A stretch of 64,000 nucleotides of DNA from Deltaproteobacteria bacterium (GCA_016219015.1 JACRCL010000029.1:45721-109720), one strand, 5' to 3'; counted from the first letter of the stretch, positions 41,960 to 50,961 are shown. Made by a program: numbers and translations. Notes: generated by a model from the sequence alone, not told the origin.

Positions 41960-42585
41960 GTCTCGTCGTCGGGCCGCTCGAGGTCAACTGCTACATCGTA
42001 TGGGACGATAAGACGCTTGACGCCTTCGTCATAGACCCGGGCGGGGACGCGGAGGATATACTGGACGCCGTCAAAAAAGAGGGGCTTAAGGTAAGATACA
42101 TAATAAACACCCACGGCCACTTCGACCACGTGGGCGCGGACGCGGCCGTCAAAGCCGCCTCGGGCGCGCCTCTTGCGATACACAGGGACGACTCGGCGCT
42201 TCTGTCGGACGCGCAGGAGCAGGGGGCCATATTCGGCGTCAAGACCGGGAAGGCCCCGGCGGCCGACCTCCTCCTCTCGGGAGGTGAGGAACTTAAGGCC
42301 GGCACAACGGTCTTGAAGGTAATACACACGCCCGGACACACGAAGGGCGGGATATGCCTGTTCGACGAGGCAGGCGGGCTCCTTTTTACCGGGGATACGC
42401 TCTTTGCCGGGAGCGTGGGGAGGACGGATTTCGAGGGCGGCTCTTATGATGAGCTTATGGCGTCGATCAAAAGAAAGATATTGCCGCTCGGGGACTCTGT
42501 AAGGGTATTTCCGGGCCACGGCCCGGAGTCGACCATAGGGGAAGAGAAAGAGACCAACCCTTTCATTTCAAGCGCAAGGGCCTGA
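41944..42585 (+). CDS. MBL-fold metallo-hydrolase (glyoxalase II-like)
   Basis: 213 residues of the beta-lactamase fold. Metal ligands appear in NTHGHFDHVGAD, then the conserved His of IHTPGHTKGGICLF, LFTGDTLFAGSVGRTDF with the bridging Asp, and the closing PGHGPESTIGEEKETNPF. Similar to hydroxyacylglutathione hydrolase-type and YcbL proteins; substrate unknown. Starts 16 bases inside the end of the ManC/PMM gene. Confidence 0.9.
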   Translation: MAEVVSLVVGPLEVNCYIVWDDKTLDAFVIDPGGDAEDILDAVKKEGLKVRYIINTHGHFDHVGADAAVKAASGAPLAIHRDDSALLSDAQEQGAIFGVKTGKAPAADLLLSGGEELKAGTTVLKVIHTPGHTKGGICLFDEAGGLLFTGDTLFAGSVGRTDFEGGSYDELMASIKRKILPLGDSVRVFPGHGPESTIGEEKETNPFISSARA

Positions 42586-42625
42586 AAGAGGCAAGGGGTT
42601 ACGGATAAACGGGGGTTTTTTTTAA

Positions 42626-43810
42626 ATGGTATTGAAGGACAAAAAGATAGTCCTCGGCGTCACCGGGGCGATAGCGGCCTACAAGGCGCTTGAGCTTACG
42701 AGGCTCCTGGTAAAAGAGGAAGCGACCGTATGGCCTGTAATGACCGCCTCCGCGCGCGAGTTCATAACCCCGTTGAGCCTCTCGACGCTCGCCAGGAACG
42801 CCGTCTCTTCAGACTTATTCGAGCTTACGGAAGGCTCCAAGATAAGCCACATAGAGCTTGCCCAGTCCTCCGACCTCATAGTGGTGGCGCCGGCCACGGC
42901 CAACCTCATAGGCAAGGTCGCCTCCGGCATCTCGGACGACCTCCTTACGACGGTCATCTCGGCCTCCGGCGCGCCGGTGCTGATAGCCCCCGCGATGAAC
43001 TGCAAGATGTGGGAGAACCGCATCGTGCAGGAAAACGTCGCAAGGCTTAAAAAGCTCGGATACCTTTTCGTGGGCCCGGAGACGGGCGAGCTTGCCTGCG
43101 GGTACGAGGGGAGGGGGAGGCTGGCTGAAGTGTCTGATATACTGGAAGCCTGCGAAGACGCGCTGACGATAAAGGATTTGAAGGGGGAGAAGGTCCTCGT
43201 CACAGCCGGCCCGACGAGAGAGGCCATAGACCCGGTAAGGTTCGTCTCCAACGCGTCGTCCGGCCGGATGGGCTACGCCCTTGCCAGGGCCGCCAGGAGG
43301 AGGGGCGCCGAGGTGGTGCTCGTAAGCGGGCCGTCGTACCTGCCGAAGCCGTCGGGGATAACCTTCGTGCCCGTGACAACGGCCGAGGAGATGCGGGACG
43401 CGTGCGTGAGGTACTACCCTCAATCGACCATAGTCGTCATGGCCGCGGCGATAGCGGACTACAGGCCCACGAAGAGCTATCCGACCAAGGTGAAGAAGGA
43501 CGCGAAGACGCTGTCGATCGAGATGGAAAGGACCGTCGACGTCCTCCATTACATGGGGAAGAAAAAGAAAGAGGCGCAGATACTCGTCGGCTTCGCCCTC
43601 GAAACCGAAAATATCGAGGAGAACGCTAAGAAGAAGCTCGGCGAGAAGAACCTCGACCTCGTCGTGGCCAATACCCCCGCCGGCCTCGACAGCCTTACGA
43701 ACCAGGTGACGATAATAAACAGGGATAACGATATAGAGGTGCTCCCGCCGCTCGGCAAGGACGAGATCGCGGACAGGATACTGGACAGGGTCGCGAGGAT
43801 GAGGGAATAA
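42626..43810 (+). CDS. coaBC: Bifunctional phosphopantothenoylcysteine decarboxylase / phosphopantothenate-cysteine ligase
   Basis: 394 residues. The CoaC flavoprotein half has GVTGAIAAYKALELTR, catalytic His in ISHIELAQSSD, APATANLIGKVASGISDDLL and the PAMNCKMW motif. The CoaB half has VTAGPTREAIDPVRFVSNASSGRMGYALA and a C-terminal dimer region. Two successive steps of coenzyme A synthesis. Repeat D begins one base after the TAA stop. Confidence 0.96.
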   Translation: MVLKDKKIVLGVTGAIAAYKALELTRLLVKEEATVWPVMTASAREFITPLSLSTLARNAVSSDLFELTEGSKISHIELAQSSDLIVVAPATANLIGKVASGISDDLLTTVISASGAPVLIAPAMNCKMWENRIVQENVARLKKLGYLFVGPETGELACGYEGRGRLAEVSDILEACEDALTIKDLKGEKVLVTAGPTREAIDPVRFVSNASSGRMGYALARAARRRGAEVVLVSGPSYLPKPSGITFVPVTTAEEMRDACVRYYPQSTIVVMAAAIADYRPTKSYPTKVKKDAKTLSIEMERTVDVLHYMGKKKKEAQILVGFALETENIEENAKKKLGEKNLDLVVANTPAGLDSLTNQVTIINRDNDIEVLPPLGKDEIADRILDRVARMRE

Positions 43811-43811
43811 A

Positions 43812-43937
43812 GGCTGCCTCTAAAAATTGTTCTTTTTCCCGACCTCTGCGTAGGGAAAATAAAAATGGACAATGCTCCGCTTTTTATTTCCGCCCTTCCT
43901 TGACTTCAGAAAAAATCCCTGATTTTTAGAGGCACCC
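43812..43937. repeat. Repeat family D, abutting coaBC stop
   Basis: Starts GGCTGCCTCTAAAAATTG one base after the coaBC stop and ends GATTTTTAGAGGCACCC. Shorter inside than the 37685 copy. Confidence 0.8.
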
Positions 43938-43950
43938 TAAGGTCGGAAAA

Positions 43951-44095
43951 AGGCTGCTGAAAAGCTTTTTTAATCTGTCATTCTGAGCGAAGCGAAGAAT
44001 CTCGGGGACGATTGGGATTAACAAGTAACAAGATTCTTCGTCGCCTTCGGCTCCTCAGAATAACAACTTTGACGGCTTTTTCGAACAGCCTGCAG
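43951..44095. repeat. Composite repeat: family C inside family A ends
   Basis: Outer AGGCTGCTGAAAAGC (43951) and TTTTTCGAACAGCCTGCAG (44095) are family A termini; between them lies a complete family C unit (43978-44063, GTCATTCTGAGCGAAGCGAAG ... CTCCTCAGAATAAC). Confidence 0.7.
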
Positions 44096-44098
44096 CCG

Positions 44099-44953
44099 TT
44101 AAAGCCTCACCCACCGTAGCGCGCTCTCCATCGCGCCCTCCCAGTCCCTGCCGTTCCTCTTTATGGTCTTTAACTTCTTCCTTATGAACTTGGCGGCGTT
44201 CAGGCTGTGCTTGCCCGTGGGGTCCTTCCTTACGCACGGCGCTTTCTGCGACCAGGCAAGCAGCCCCGTAACCGCCTCCAGCGAGGCCACGAAATATTTC
44301 TCCTTCTCCTCCTTCTCAAGCGACCAGCGCGAGGAGTTGGAAAGGAGGTTGAGCATCCTGTGCCACTGCTTGAACCTGTTGAGGCTCATGAGGCTCGAGA
44401 ATATAGTCTTGTTTGTCCTGAACGAAAGCGGGGTATCCTCGATGACCGAGTCGAGCAGCAGGTCGTTGCATTCGTGTATTTCTCTCACCATCTTTTTCGG
44501 GAGCTGCCAGACCTTCTTGTCGGCCAGCGCGTCGAACCTCATCTCCCAGTATATGTGCCGTAGCGTCCGGGCGGAGAACGACCTTATCATCATCTCGGGG
44601 ATGTAGTGGTTGTGCGCCACGGTGTCGGCCGCGAGGTGGCTCAGGTACCCGTAGGCGAACGCCCTCTGCGCGTCGTCCTCGGCCTTTTTGAGGAGCTTGA
44701 AGCCTATCTTCCAGTTATGGCAGTGCTTCATCTCCTCGACGAGGTTTTTCCCGATGACTATGTCCGCGCTTATGTTGCCGTAAAGGAAGTCGTAGGGGAA
44801 AGACTCGATCAGCGCCCTTACCGGCGGGACGATGAGCCTGGTGTTGTTCAAAACGGCCTGCCCCAGCTCAAGGTGTGTGGCGGGGCCCCACGCGTGCGCG
44901 GCCGATGGCAGGAATAAGACCGCCACGAAGGTGATGAGGAACGCTAACAGCAT
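44099..44953 (-). CDS. Zinc-dependent phospholipase C family protein
   Basis: 284 residues. Signal peptide ending AAHA, so the mature chain would begin with Trp (WGPATHLELGQ), as in Bacillus PLC where the terminal Trp ligates zinc. Further His ligands are in FAYGYLSHLAADTVAHNHYIPE. Predicted periplasmic or exported phospholipase; substrate unverified. Promoter with leaderless geometry at 44960-44988. Confidence 0.85.
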   Translation of the reverse strand: MLLAFLITFVAVLFLPSAAHAWGPATHLELGQAVLNNTRLIVPPVRALIESFPYDFLYGNISADIVIGKNLVEEMKHCHNWKIGFKLLKKAEDDAQRAFAYGYLSHLAADTVAHNHYIPEMMIRSFSARTLRHIYWEMRFDALADKKVWQLPKKMVREIHECNDLLLDSVIEDTPLSFRTNKTIFSSLMSLNRFKQWHRMLNLLSNSSRWSLEKEEKEKYFVASLEAVTGLLAWSQKAPCVRKDPTGKHSLNAAKFIRKKLKTIKRNGRDWEGAMESALRWVRL

Positions 44954-44959
44954 ATAAAT

Positions 44960-44988
44960 ATGCTAACTGAAGGAAATCATGTTGTAAA
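44960..44988 (-). promoter_or_regulatory. Promoter of the phospholipase gene, leaderless geometry
   Basis: Minus strand TTTACA (44988-44983), 17 bases, TAGCAT (44965-44960), six bases, ATG at 44953. Confidence 0.5.
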
Positions 44989-45052
44989 GGGGAAAAAAAG
45001 GTAGTAAATAGTAGTCAGGCGTGGCCTATCCCGCCGATACACGGTAAAAAAC

Positions 45053-45712
45053 ATGGACGACGGACCGAAAAAAGAGTTTACGGATATAGTGGACGGCCTG
45101 AAGCGCAACCTCGAGTTCATGAGGGCATCAGGCATAACCGAAATACCGGCGGCGCCCCTTCCGGCCAAAGGGCCGCCAAGCGGGGACGCTGGCGCATGGG
45201 TCTCGTCGATCGGCCTTCCTGAGATAAAGGAGGGGTACTCCGGCGTGGCCTTCTCGGCATGGAGGCTCGGCAAAGCGCTTTTCATCGAGGGGAGCGAGCT
45301 GTCTTCCGGGGTAAACGGGCCTCTTAAAGTCGAGGCGGCCGCCCAAGTGGAAAGGCTACTGGGCTGGGTAGGACAGGAGCTTGGGGTAAAGCCCACGGGC
45401 CAGCCGTTCTCCTGCTATTCGGTCAGGGAAGGCGGCGGCGAAGACCTCGGTAAGGGCGTCGAGAAGGCCGCCCTCCTCATGAAGGGCCACATAGGGATAG
45501 TATCCCCATCAGTAATCGTCGCGCTCGGCACGCTCGCTTCACGCCTGCTCCTCGGAAGGGCCGATGTGGAAGGCGTCATTGGCCGGTTCCAAAGCCTTGA
45601 TGGGGCCAAGGTCATGCCCACGCACGATTCCTCAAGCCTTGTCCGCGACCCGGCGCTTAAAAAAGAGACGATGGCGCACATGCTCGTTGTCATAAAGCTC
45701 TTAAAAGAGTAA
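45053..45712 (+). CDS. Degenerate uracil-DNA glycosylase-like protein
   Basis: 219 residues. The second half resembles family 4/5 UDGs: VERLLGWVGQELGV, SPSVIVALGTLASRLLLG, and the C-terminal PTHDSSSLVRDPALKKETMAHM, in the place of the usual HPS-x-L-x-R motif. The catalytic N-terminal GEAPG motif is replaced by FIEGSEL, and the four Fe-S cysteines are absent. Activity is doubtful; it may be a structural relative with another role. Alone on its strand before nfeD. Confidence 0.5.
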   Translation: MDDGPKKEFTDIVDGLKRNLEFMRASGITEIPAAPLPAKGPPSGDAGAWVSSIGLPEIKEGYSGVAFSAWRLGKALFIEGSELSSGVNGPLKVEAAAQVERLLGWVGQELGVKPTGQPFSCYSVREGGGEDLGKGVEKAALLMKGHIGIVSPSVIVALGTLASRLLLGRADVEGVIGRFQSLDGAKVMPTHDSSSLVRDPALKKETMAHMLVVIKLLKE

Positions 45713-45761
45713 GCCCTACATAATGACAGGCCGCTTTCGGCCCGGATATCGCCTGCCTAAA

Positions 45762-45790
45762 TTGAATTGCCCTGAAATCCCTGATAGAAT
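45762..45790 (+). promoter_or_regulatory. Promoter of nfeD, leaderless geometry
   Basis: TTGAAT (45762-45767), 17 bases, TAGAAT (45785-45790), seven bases, ATG at 45798. No Shine-Dalgarno. Confidence 0.6.
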
Positions 45791-45797
45791 CATCTAT

Positions 45798-47093
45798 ATG
45801 GAAGCCAGAAAAGGCCTTTTGACATTTCTTCTCGCGTTTCTTTTCATAACGCTCCCCAGCGGCTCTTTCTCATCCGGAAAAGAGATATATTACCTTGACG
45901 CGGACGGCATAATAAACCCGGTCATGGCCGAGTTCATCGTGGACTCGATAAGGTCTGCCGAAGGCTCCGGGGCCGAGGCCCTTGTAATACAGCTCGACAC
46001 CCCCGGCGGGCTCGACCTTTCGATGAGGGAGATAGTGAAGGCGATGCTCTCCTCGGACGTGCCTGTCGTGGTATACGTCGCGCCCGCGGGGTCGAGGGCC
46101 GCCTCGGCGGGCGTCTTCATAACTCTTGCCGCCGACGTGGCCGCCATGGCGCCGGGCACTAATATCGGCTCGGCACACCCGGTCGCCATGGGCGGGGGCA
46201 AGATGGACGAGCAGATGGCGAAGAAGGTCGAGAACGACTCGGTCGCCTACATAAAGGGCATAGCGCTTAAAAGGAATAGGAACGCGGAGTGGGCCGAGAA
46301 GGCCGTGCGCGAAAGCGTCAACATAACGGCCGAGGAGGCCCTTAAGACGAACGTCATCGAGCTCATGGCCCGCTCCAGGGACGAACTCCTGGAAAAGCTC
46401 GACGGAATGAAGGTCGAGCTTCCCGCAGGGGAGCGGGTCCTCCATACGAAAGGCTCCCCGATAAAAGAGTTAAGGGGCGGGTTGAGGTTCAGGGTCCTGA
46501 ACGCCATCAGCAACCCCAACGTGGCGTACGTACTCATGATGATAGGGCTTATCGGCATATACTTCGAGCTCTCCAACCCGGGCCTCATACTGCCGGGGGT
46601 CATCGGGGCGGTCTGCCTCGTGCTCGCGTTCTACGCGTTCCAGACGCTTTCGATAAACTACGCGGGGCTCCTGCTAATCGCGCTGGCGGTAATCTTTTTC
46701 ATCGTGGAAGTGAAGGTCACAAGCTACGGCCTGCTTACCATAGCGGGGATAATATCGCTCCTTCTCGGCTCGTTGATGCTATTTGAATCCCCGCTGCCTT
46801 TCATGAGGCTGTCGATCTGGGTGATGCTGCCGACGATAGTGCTCATGACCGCCGTGGTGCTCGGGACCATGTACTACGGCTTGAGGATACTCAGAAAAAA
46901 ACCCGTAAGCGGCGCTGAGGGGCTCGTCGGGGCGGAGGGGACGGCGGCCGGGGACTTCAAGGGGAACGAGGGCAAGGTCTTCGTCGAGGGCGAGTACTGG
47001 AACGCCTGGAGCGACGATGCCTTGAAGACCGGCGACCGCGTCACGGTGGCCGAGGTAAAGGGGCTCCGGCTCAGGGTCGCTAAAAAAAATTAA
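45798..47093 (+). CDS. nfeD: NfeD family membrane-bound serine protease (long form)
   Basis: 431 residues. Signal peptide, then a ClpP-like protease domain: VIQLDTPGGLDLSMREI, the Ser nucleophile in AGSRAASAGVFITLAADVAAMAPGTNIGSAHPV, and a Lys near VAYIKGIALKR. Four to five membrane helices follow (about 225-345). A C-terminal OB/NfeD domain ends the protein (LVGAEGTAAGDFKGNEGKVFVEGEYWNAWS). Cleaves stomatin-type partners; the slipin gene follows 13 bases later. The ATG at 45798 starts the signal peptide. Confidence 0.92.
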   Translation: MEARKGLLTFLLAFLFITLPSGSFSSGKEIYYLDADGIINPVMAEFIVDSIRSAEGSGAEALVIQLDTPGGLDLSMREIVKAMLSSDVPVVVYVAPAGSRAASAGVFITLAADVAAMAPGTNIGSAHPVAMGGGKMDEQMAKKVENDSVAYIKGIALKRNRNAEWAEKAVRESVNITAEEALKTNVIELMARSRDELLEKLDGMKVELPAGERVLHTKGSPIKELRGGLRFRVLNAISNPNVAYVLMMIGLIGIYFELSNPGLILPGVIGAVCLVLAFYAFQTLSINYAGLLLIALAVIFFIVEVKVTSYGLLTIAGIISLLLGSLMLFESPLPFMRLSIWVMLPTIVLMTAVVLGTMYYGLRILRKKPVSGAEGLVGAEGTAAGDFKGNEGKVFVEGEYWNAWSDDALKTGDRVTVAEVKGLRLRVAKKN

Positions 47094-47106
47094 GTAAGGA
47101 GGGGCT

Positions 47107-47877
47107 ATGGACTTCGGGATAGGCACAGGCACTATAATAGTCGTATTCCTTATACTGATGTTTCTCTGGAGCGCGATAAAGATACTCCCGGAGTACGAGA
47201 GGGGGGTGATATTCTTTCTGGGCAGGTTCCAGGTGACGAAAGGCCCGGGCCTCATACTCCTCATTCCGGGCGTGCAGAAGATGATAAGGGTGAGTCTCAG
47301 GACCGTGACCATGGACGTGCCCACGCAGGACGTGATAACCAAGGACAACGTCTCGGTGCGCGTCAACGCGGTCATATACTTCAGGGTCGTGCTGCCGGAG
47401 AAGGCCATAATAGCCGTGGAGAACTACCTCTACGCCACGAGCCAGCTCGCCCAGACGACTCTTCGGAGCGTATGCGGCCAGGCCGAGCTCGACGAACTTT
47501 TGGCCGAGAGGGACAAGATAAACAAGATAATACAGGAGATACTCGACCGCCAGACCGACCCGTGGGGCATCAAGGTGAGCCTTGTCGAGGTAAAGGCCAT
47601 TGACCTGCCCGAGGAGATGAAGAGGGCGATGGCCAAGCAGGCCGAGGCCGAGAGGGAGAAGAGGGCGAAGATAATCCACGCGGAGGGTGAGCTTCTGGCG
47701 TCGTACAAGATACTCGAAGCGGCCGACCTCCTCTCGAAGAACCCGGTCTCTCTACAGCTCAGGTACCTCCAGACGCTTACCGAGATAGCGGCGGAGAAGA
47801 ACTCCACGATACTCTTCCCGCTGCCGATGGACCTGGTAAAGCCTTTCCTGGCGGGATTTAAAAGGGAGCAGGGATAG
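47107..47877 (+). CDS. Slipin / stomatin-like SPFH-domain protein
   Basis: 256 residues. N-terminal hairpin helix ([32 protein letters not shown]), then the SPFH/PHB domain with [38 protein letters not shown] and [26 protein letters not shown] heptad helical tail closes it. Forms oligomeric membrane scaffolds cleaved by NfeD. Strong Shine-Dalgarno AAGGAGGGG. Confidence 0.95.
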   Translation: MDFGIGTGTIIVVFLILMFLWSAIKILPEYERGVIFFLGRFQVTKGPGLILLIPGVQKMIRVSLRTVTMDVPTQDVITKDNVSVRVNAVIYFRVVLPEKAIIAVENYLYATSQLAQTTLRSVCGQAELDELLAERDKINKIIQEILDRQTDPWGIKVSLVEVKAIDLPEEMKRAMAKQAEAEREKRAKIIHAEGELLASYKILEAADLLSKNPVSLQLRYLQTLTEIAAEKNSTILFPLPMDLVKPFLAGFKREQG

Positions 47878-47883
47878 GACTAT

Positions 47884-48056
47884 CAGGTTTGCGGAAAAAT
47901 CTATTTTAGTCTGTCATTCTGAGCGTGTGAGCCAAAGCCCTGAGCGAAGCGAAGGGGAAGAATCTCTGGATTATTTGAATCAACAAGTACGGGATTCTTC
48001 GTCGCCTTCGGCTCCTCAGAATGACAAATTTTGTGGAGCTTTTCAGTAACCTGCTA
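47884..48056. repeat. Composite repeat: family C inside family A-like ends
   Basis: Outer CAGGTTTGCGGAAAAA (47884) and CTTTTCAGTAACCTGC (48056) flank a family C unit (47912-48025, GTCATTCTGAGCGTGTGAGCC ... CTCCTCAGAATGAC). Starts six bases after the slipin stop. Confidence 0.7.
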
Positions 48057-48079
48057 CATCCAACGGGGGACCCTTCACC

Positions 48080-48769
48080 ATGACGGCTTCATTGAACGAG
48101 GGGCACAGGAAAAGGCTCAGGGAGAGGTTCTCAAAGGCCTCGCTCGAAGGCTTCCACGACTACGAGGTCCTTGAGCTGCTGCTTACCTTCGCCATACCGA
48201 GGAGGGACGTAAAGCCCCTCGCCAAGGAGCTTATAAGGGAGTTCAAGGGGCTTAAAGGCGTATTAGACGCGGGCGTCGGGGACCTCTCAGCCGTGAACGG
48301 GATAGGCGAGAGCGCGGCCGTGCTCATAGCGCTATTGCGGGAGATGGCCGGGGCCTATATAAACGAGCGGATGTCCGGCCGCGCAAGGCATGTCAGGTCG
48401 CCTGAAGACGTCTTCGATTTCCTTAAAGAGGCGCTCGGGGACGGGGTGGGAGAGAGGCTGATAGCCGTCTACCTGAACTCTAAAAACGAGATACTCGGCG
48501 CCGAGTCCCTCCACGAGGGGTCTCTAAAGTCCTTTTCAGCCTCCCCGAGGAAGGTGATAGAGAAGGCCATCGCGTTCAACGCAAGGTCGATAATATTCGC
48601 TCACAGCTCGCCGGCTAAAGGCCCGGCTGAACTCGACCGCCGGATAGCCCGGGACTTCGAGGACGCGGCCTCGCATGTAGATATACTTGTCCACGACTAC
48701 GTCTTCTCAGGCAAGGGGACCCGCCTGAGCGCGCGGGAGGCAGGGTGGTTCAAGGGGGAGGTCGGATGA
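48080..48769 (+). CDS. radC: RadC family protein with degenerate JAMM motif
   Basis: 229 residues. N-terminal helical/HhH part (DYEVLELLLTFAIPRRDVKPLAKELI, LSAVNGIGESAAVLIALL), then the RadC JAB domain (LIAVYLNSKNEIL, SPRKVIEKAIAFNARSIIFAHSS). The usual HNHPSG-x(n)-D metal site reads AHSSPAKGPAELD: the second His and the Ser of PSG are changed, so zinc binding is doubtful. Role of RadC in repair is itself disputed. Weak GGGGGA ribosome-binding site. Confidence 0.85.
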   Translation: MTASLNEGHRKRLRERFSKASLEGFHDYEVLELLLTFAIPRRDVKPLAKELIREFKGLKGVLDAGVGDLSAVNGIGESAAVLIALLREMAGAYINERMSGRARHVRSPEDVFDFLKEALGDGVGERLIAVYLNSKNEILGAESLHEGSLKSFSASPRKVIEKAIAFNARSIIFAHSSPAKGPAELDRRIARDFEDAASHVDILVHDYVFSGKGTRLSAREAGWFKGEVG

Positions 48770-48780
48770 TTTTTCAGCCT

Positions 48781-48893
48781 GTCATTCTGAGCGTGTGAGC
48801 CAAAGCCCTGAGCGAAGCGAAGGGGAAGAATCTCATAGTAGATAAGTCGGCACATTGCGAGATTCTTCGTTCGCTCCGCTCCCTCAGAATGAC
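48781..48893. repeat. Repeat family C
   Basis: GTCATTCTGAGCGTGTGAGCC ... CGCTCCCTCAGAATGAC, a full inverted-repeat copy 11 bases after radC. Confidence 0.8.
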
Positions 48894-48950
48894 AAGAATC
48901 AGAGATTCCCTTACAGAATCTGTGGTATTTTAAAACTTGACGTCCGTTTA

Positions 48951-49688
48951 TTACCCCCGCTCTCTTATGACCTTCTCCAGATAACCCTTTGCCTCGGCCA
49001 CAGCCTTCCTTACGGGCCTCCCATTGGCAAGCCCGGCGGCTATGCCCGCTGACAGTATGCACCCGGTGCCGTGGAACCTCCCGGCCCTGCCCCTCACCCT
49101 CGCGCCGGGGAAGCGGTCGAACCTCCTGCCGTCGTAGAGCACGTCCACGGGGCTCCCCTTCAGGTGGCCCCCTTTTATAAGCACGTACTCCGGGCCGAGC
49201 GCGAATATCTCTTTGGCCGCCTTCTCCATCTCTTCGACGGTTTTTATCTCAACGCCGGACAGGGCCTCGGCCTCGGGTATGTTCGGGGTTATGACGGTAG
49301 AGCGGCGGGCCAGTTTCCTTATCGCCTCTACGCCTTTCCCGTCGATAAGCGGGAAACCGCCCGTGGAAGAAAGGACCGTGTCGAGGACGACATTTTTAAG
49401 ACCGTATCTTTCGATTACCCTCGCCACGGCCGTTGCGTTGGCGGAGCTTCCGAGCATGCCGACCTTCACGGCGTCTATCCTGAACTCCTCGACGAGCGCG
49501 TCTACCTGCTTTCTTAAAAAAGACGGCGGGATTACGAGTTTCGCCCGGACAGCGCCGTTGTTCTGCGCGGTAAGGGACGTGATAACGGACAGGCCCAGGA
49601 CGCCGAACGAGGAGAAGGCCTTTAAATCCGTCTGTATGCCCGCCCCGCCGGAGGGGTCGGCGCCCGCGATCGTCAGGGCTGTTTTCAT
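48951..49688 (-). CDS. thiD: Hydroxymethylpyrimidine / phosphomethylpyrimidine kinase
   Basis: 245 residues, ribokinase fold. N-terminus ALTIAGADPSGGAGIQTDLKAF, then FRIDAVKVGMLGSSANATAV, LDTVLSSTGGFPL, LIKGGHLKGSPVDVLYDG and the anion-hole HGTGCILSAGIAAGLANG. Phosphorylates HMP twice in thiamine synthesis. No TPP riboswitch or thiC nearby. Follows the DUF445 gene by 11 bases with AAGGGGATAAAGG as ribosome-binding site. Confidence 0.94.
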   Translation of the reverse strand: MKTALTIAGADPSGGAGIQTDLKAFSSFGVLGLSVITSLTAQNNGAVRAKLVIPPSFLRKQVDALVEEFRIDAVKVGMLGSSANATAVARVIERYGLKNVVLDTVLSSTGGFPLIDGKGVEAIRKLARRSTVITPNIPEAEALSGVEIKTVEEMEKAAKEIFALGPEYVLIKGGHLKGSPVDVLYDGRRFDRFPGARVRGRAGRFHGTGCILSAGIAAGLANGRPVRKAVAEAKGYLEKVIRERG

Positions 49689-49699
49689 CCTTTATCCCC

Positions 49700-50305
49700 T
49701 TATTGCCAGAAGAAGTACGTGAAGGCCGACTGCGCTATCCCTATCAGAAAACCCATTATGCCGCCGAGCCATTCGAGGTGCTTCAGTTCCCTTGCGATGA
49801 ACTCGGTCAGGAGCTTTTCGAACCTCATAAGGTCGAGCCTGTCTATCTTGGAAACGAGCATTTCCTTTATGTCGATATTCTCCCTGAACTTGTCGGCTAT
49901 CTTGCCTTTCTTCAGGTCTATCTGCCTCAATAGCTCCTTTGTGATGACGAGCTTCACCTGGTTCTTCAGGTTGTCCGAGAGAAGGCCGATTACGGGAAGG
50001 CTCATGAGCCTGTTCGAGCCGAACCTGTGCTCCACGGCGTCCTCGATGACCTTTTCGATCTCCTTTTCCCAGTCAAGGCCCCCGAGGGCCTTGGCAAGGT
50101 CCTCGGTCGAAAGGAGCTCCTTCTCTATGGCCTTTGCCATGGAGCGGGCTATCTCCTTTCTCCTGCGGGGTATGACGCCCTGGATCTTGAACCCGAGGAC
50201 CTCCACGGGCCTGTGCGGCCTGAACAGGAGCTTTATGGCCACATAGTTCGTGAACCACCCTATGACTGCGCCTACAACGGGCGGAAGGAGGAGGTTATAA
50301 TTCAT
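49700..50305 (-). CDS. DUF445 family membrane protein
   Basis: 201 residues. N-terminal helix PPVVGAVIGWFTNYVAIKLLFRPH is the DUF445 signature, followed by GVIPRRRKEIARSMAKAIEKELL and a helical domain, with a C-terminal membrane helix (WLGGIMGFLIGIAQSAFTYFFW). Function unknown. Co-transcribed with thiD. Confidence 0.88.
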   Translation of the reverse strand: MNYNLLLPPVVGAVIGWFTNYVAIKLLFRPHRPVEVLGFKIQGVIPRRRKEIARSMAKAIEKELLSTEDLAKALGGLDWEKEIEKVIEDAVEHRFGSNRLMSLPVIGLLSDNLKNQVKLVITKELLRQIDLKKGKIADKFRENIDIKEMLVSKIDRLDLMRFEKLLTEFIARELKHLEWLGGIMGFLIGIAQSAFTYFFWQ

Positions 50306-50368
50306 TTAATAGGTACTCGGTTTTGAGAGCGGACGGGTTAAGGCAAGGCAGGCCCGCGTGGGGCCTGT

Positions 50369-50647
50369 TTAGGAGAAGAAGCCCTTCTTCGAAACCTCTT
50401 CCTCGAAGTATTTCTTGTAGAGTATGTCCCATTCCCTGCTCCCTTCGGGCACTTCCCGAGAAAGCGAGCGAATTTTATCGCGGGCGATGGTGTCGGCCTC
50501 GTCCTCGACCTTCAGGTAATCGGTCATCACCTTCTTTATCTCATGGAGGGCCTTTTCGTCGTCCTTGAAATCGACGAGGTCGTCCTTCCAGATGCCGTCG
50601 GAGACGAGGTGGGCCAGATGGGATATCCTGTCTTCGGTGAGCCTCAA
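50369..50647 (-). CDS. DUF507 family protein (second of a pair)
   Basis: 92 residues, helical. MRLTEDRISHLAHLVSDGIW start, DFKDDEKALHEIKKVMTDYL, and EADTIARDKIRSLSREVPEGSREWDILYKKYFEEEV mark DUF507. Starts with TTG overlapping the preceding stop by four bases (TTGA), so it is translationally coupled. Paralogue of its neighbour. Function unknown; DUF507 is best known in Deltaproteobacteria and Aquificae. Confidence 0.85.
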   Translation of the reverse strand: MRLTEDRISHLAHLVSDGIWKDDLVDFKDDEKALHEIKKVMTDYLKVEDEADTIARDKIRSLSREVPEGSREWDILYKKYFEEEVSKKGFFS

Positions 50648-50925
50648 AGCACTATACCCCTTTCCCGCGCGAGCTTGCCCTTTATCATGTTGAACATCTT
50701 CCTGTAATCGATCTTCTGGGAGTTTATCTCGCCGGCGCGGGTCTTCAACATCTCCTCGACCTCCCTGTCGAGGTCGTCCTCGGCCCTCAAGTCCGCCAGT
50801 ATTATCCCGTTTACCCTTTCGAGTACCTTTCGCTCGTCGGCCTTGAAGACCACGAGGTCCCTGTCCTTGAGCCGTGCGAGCACAAGCCCGGATATCTTCT
50901 CGACCTGCTCTTTTGTCAGCCTCAT
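50644..50925 (-). CDS. DUF507 family protein (first of a pair)
   Basis: 93 residues, helical: MRLTKEQVEKISGLVLARLKDRD, FKADERKVLERVNGIILADL, then DREVEEMLKTRAGEINSQKIDYRKMFNMIKGKLARE. The ATG at 50925 restores the family N-terminus and sits seven bases after a -10 hexamer; an in-frame ATG at 50961 would be within the -35 region. Confidence 0.85.
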   Translation of the reverse strand: MRLTKEQVEKISGLVLARLKDRDLVVFKADERKVLERVNGIILADLRAEDDLDREVEEMLKTRAGEINSQKIDYRKMFNMIKGKLARERGIVL

Positions 50926-50932
50926 TTTTAAA

Positions 50933-50961
50933 AAATTAGCACAGTTCACCGAGGTTTGCAA
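50933..50961 (-). promoter_or_regulatory. Promoter of the DUF507 pair, leaderless geometry
   Basis: Minus strand TTGCAA (50961-50956), 17 bases, TAATTT (50938-50933), seven bases (TTTAAAA), ATG at 50925. Confidence 0.55.

Noticed and set aside
48951..49760. TPP riboswitch for thiD
   Set aside because: No THI-box sequence near thiD; it follows the DUF445 gene by 11 bases with a plain ribosome-binding site.
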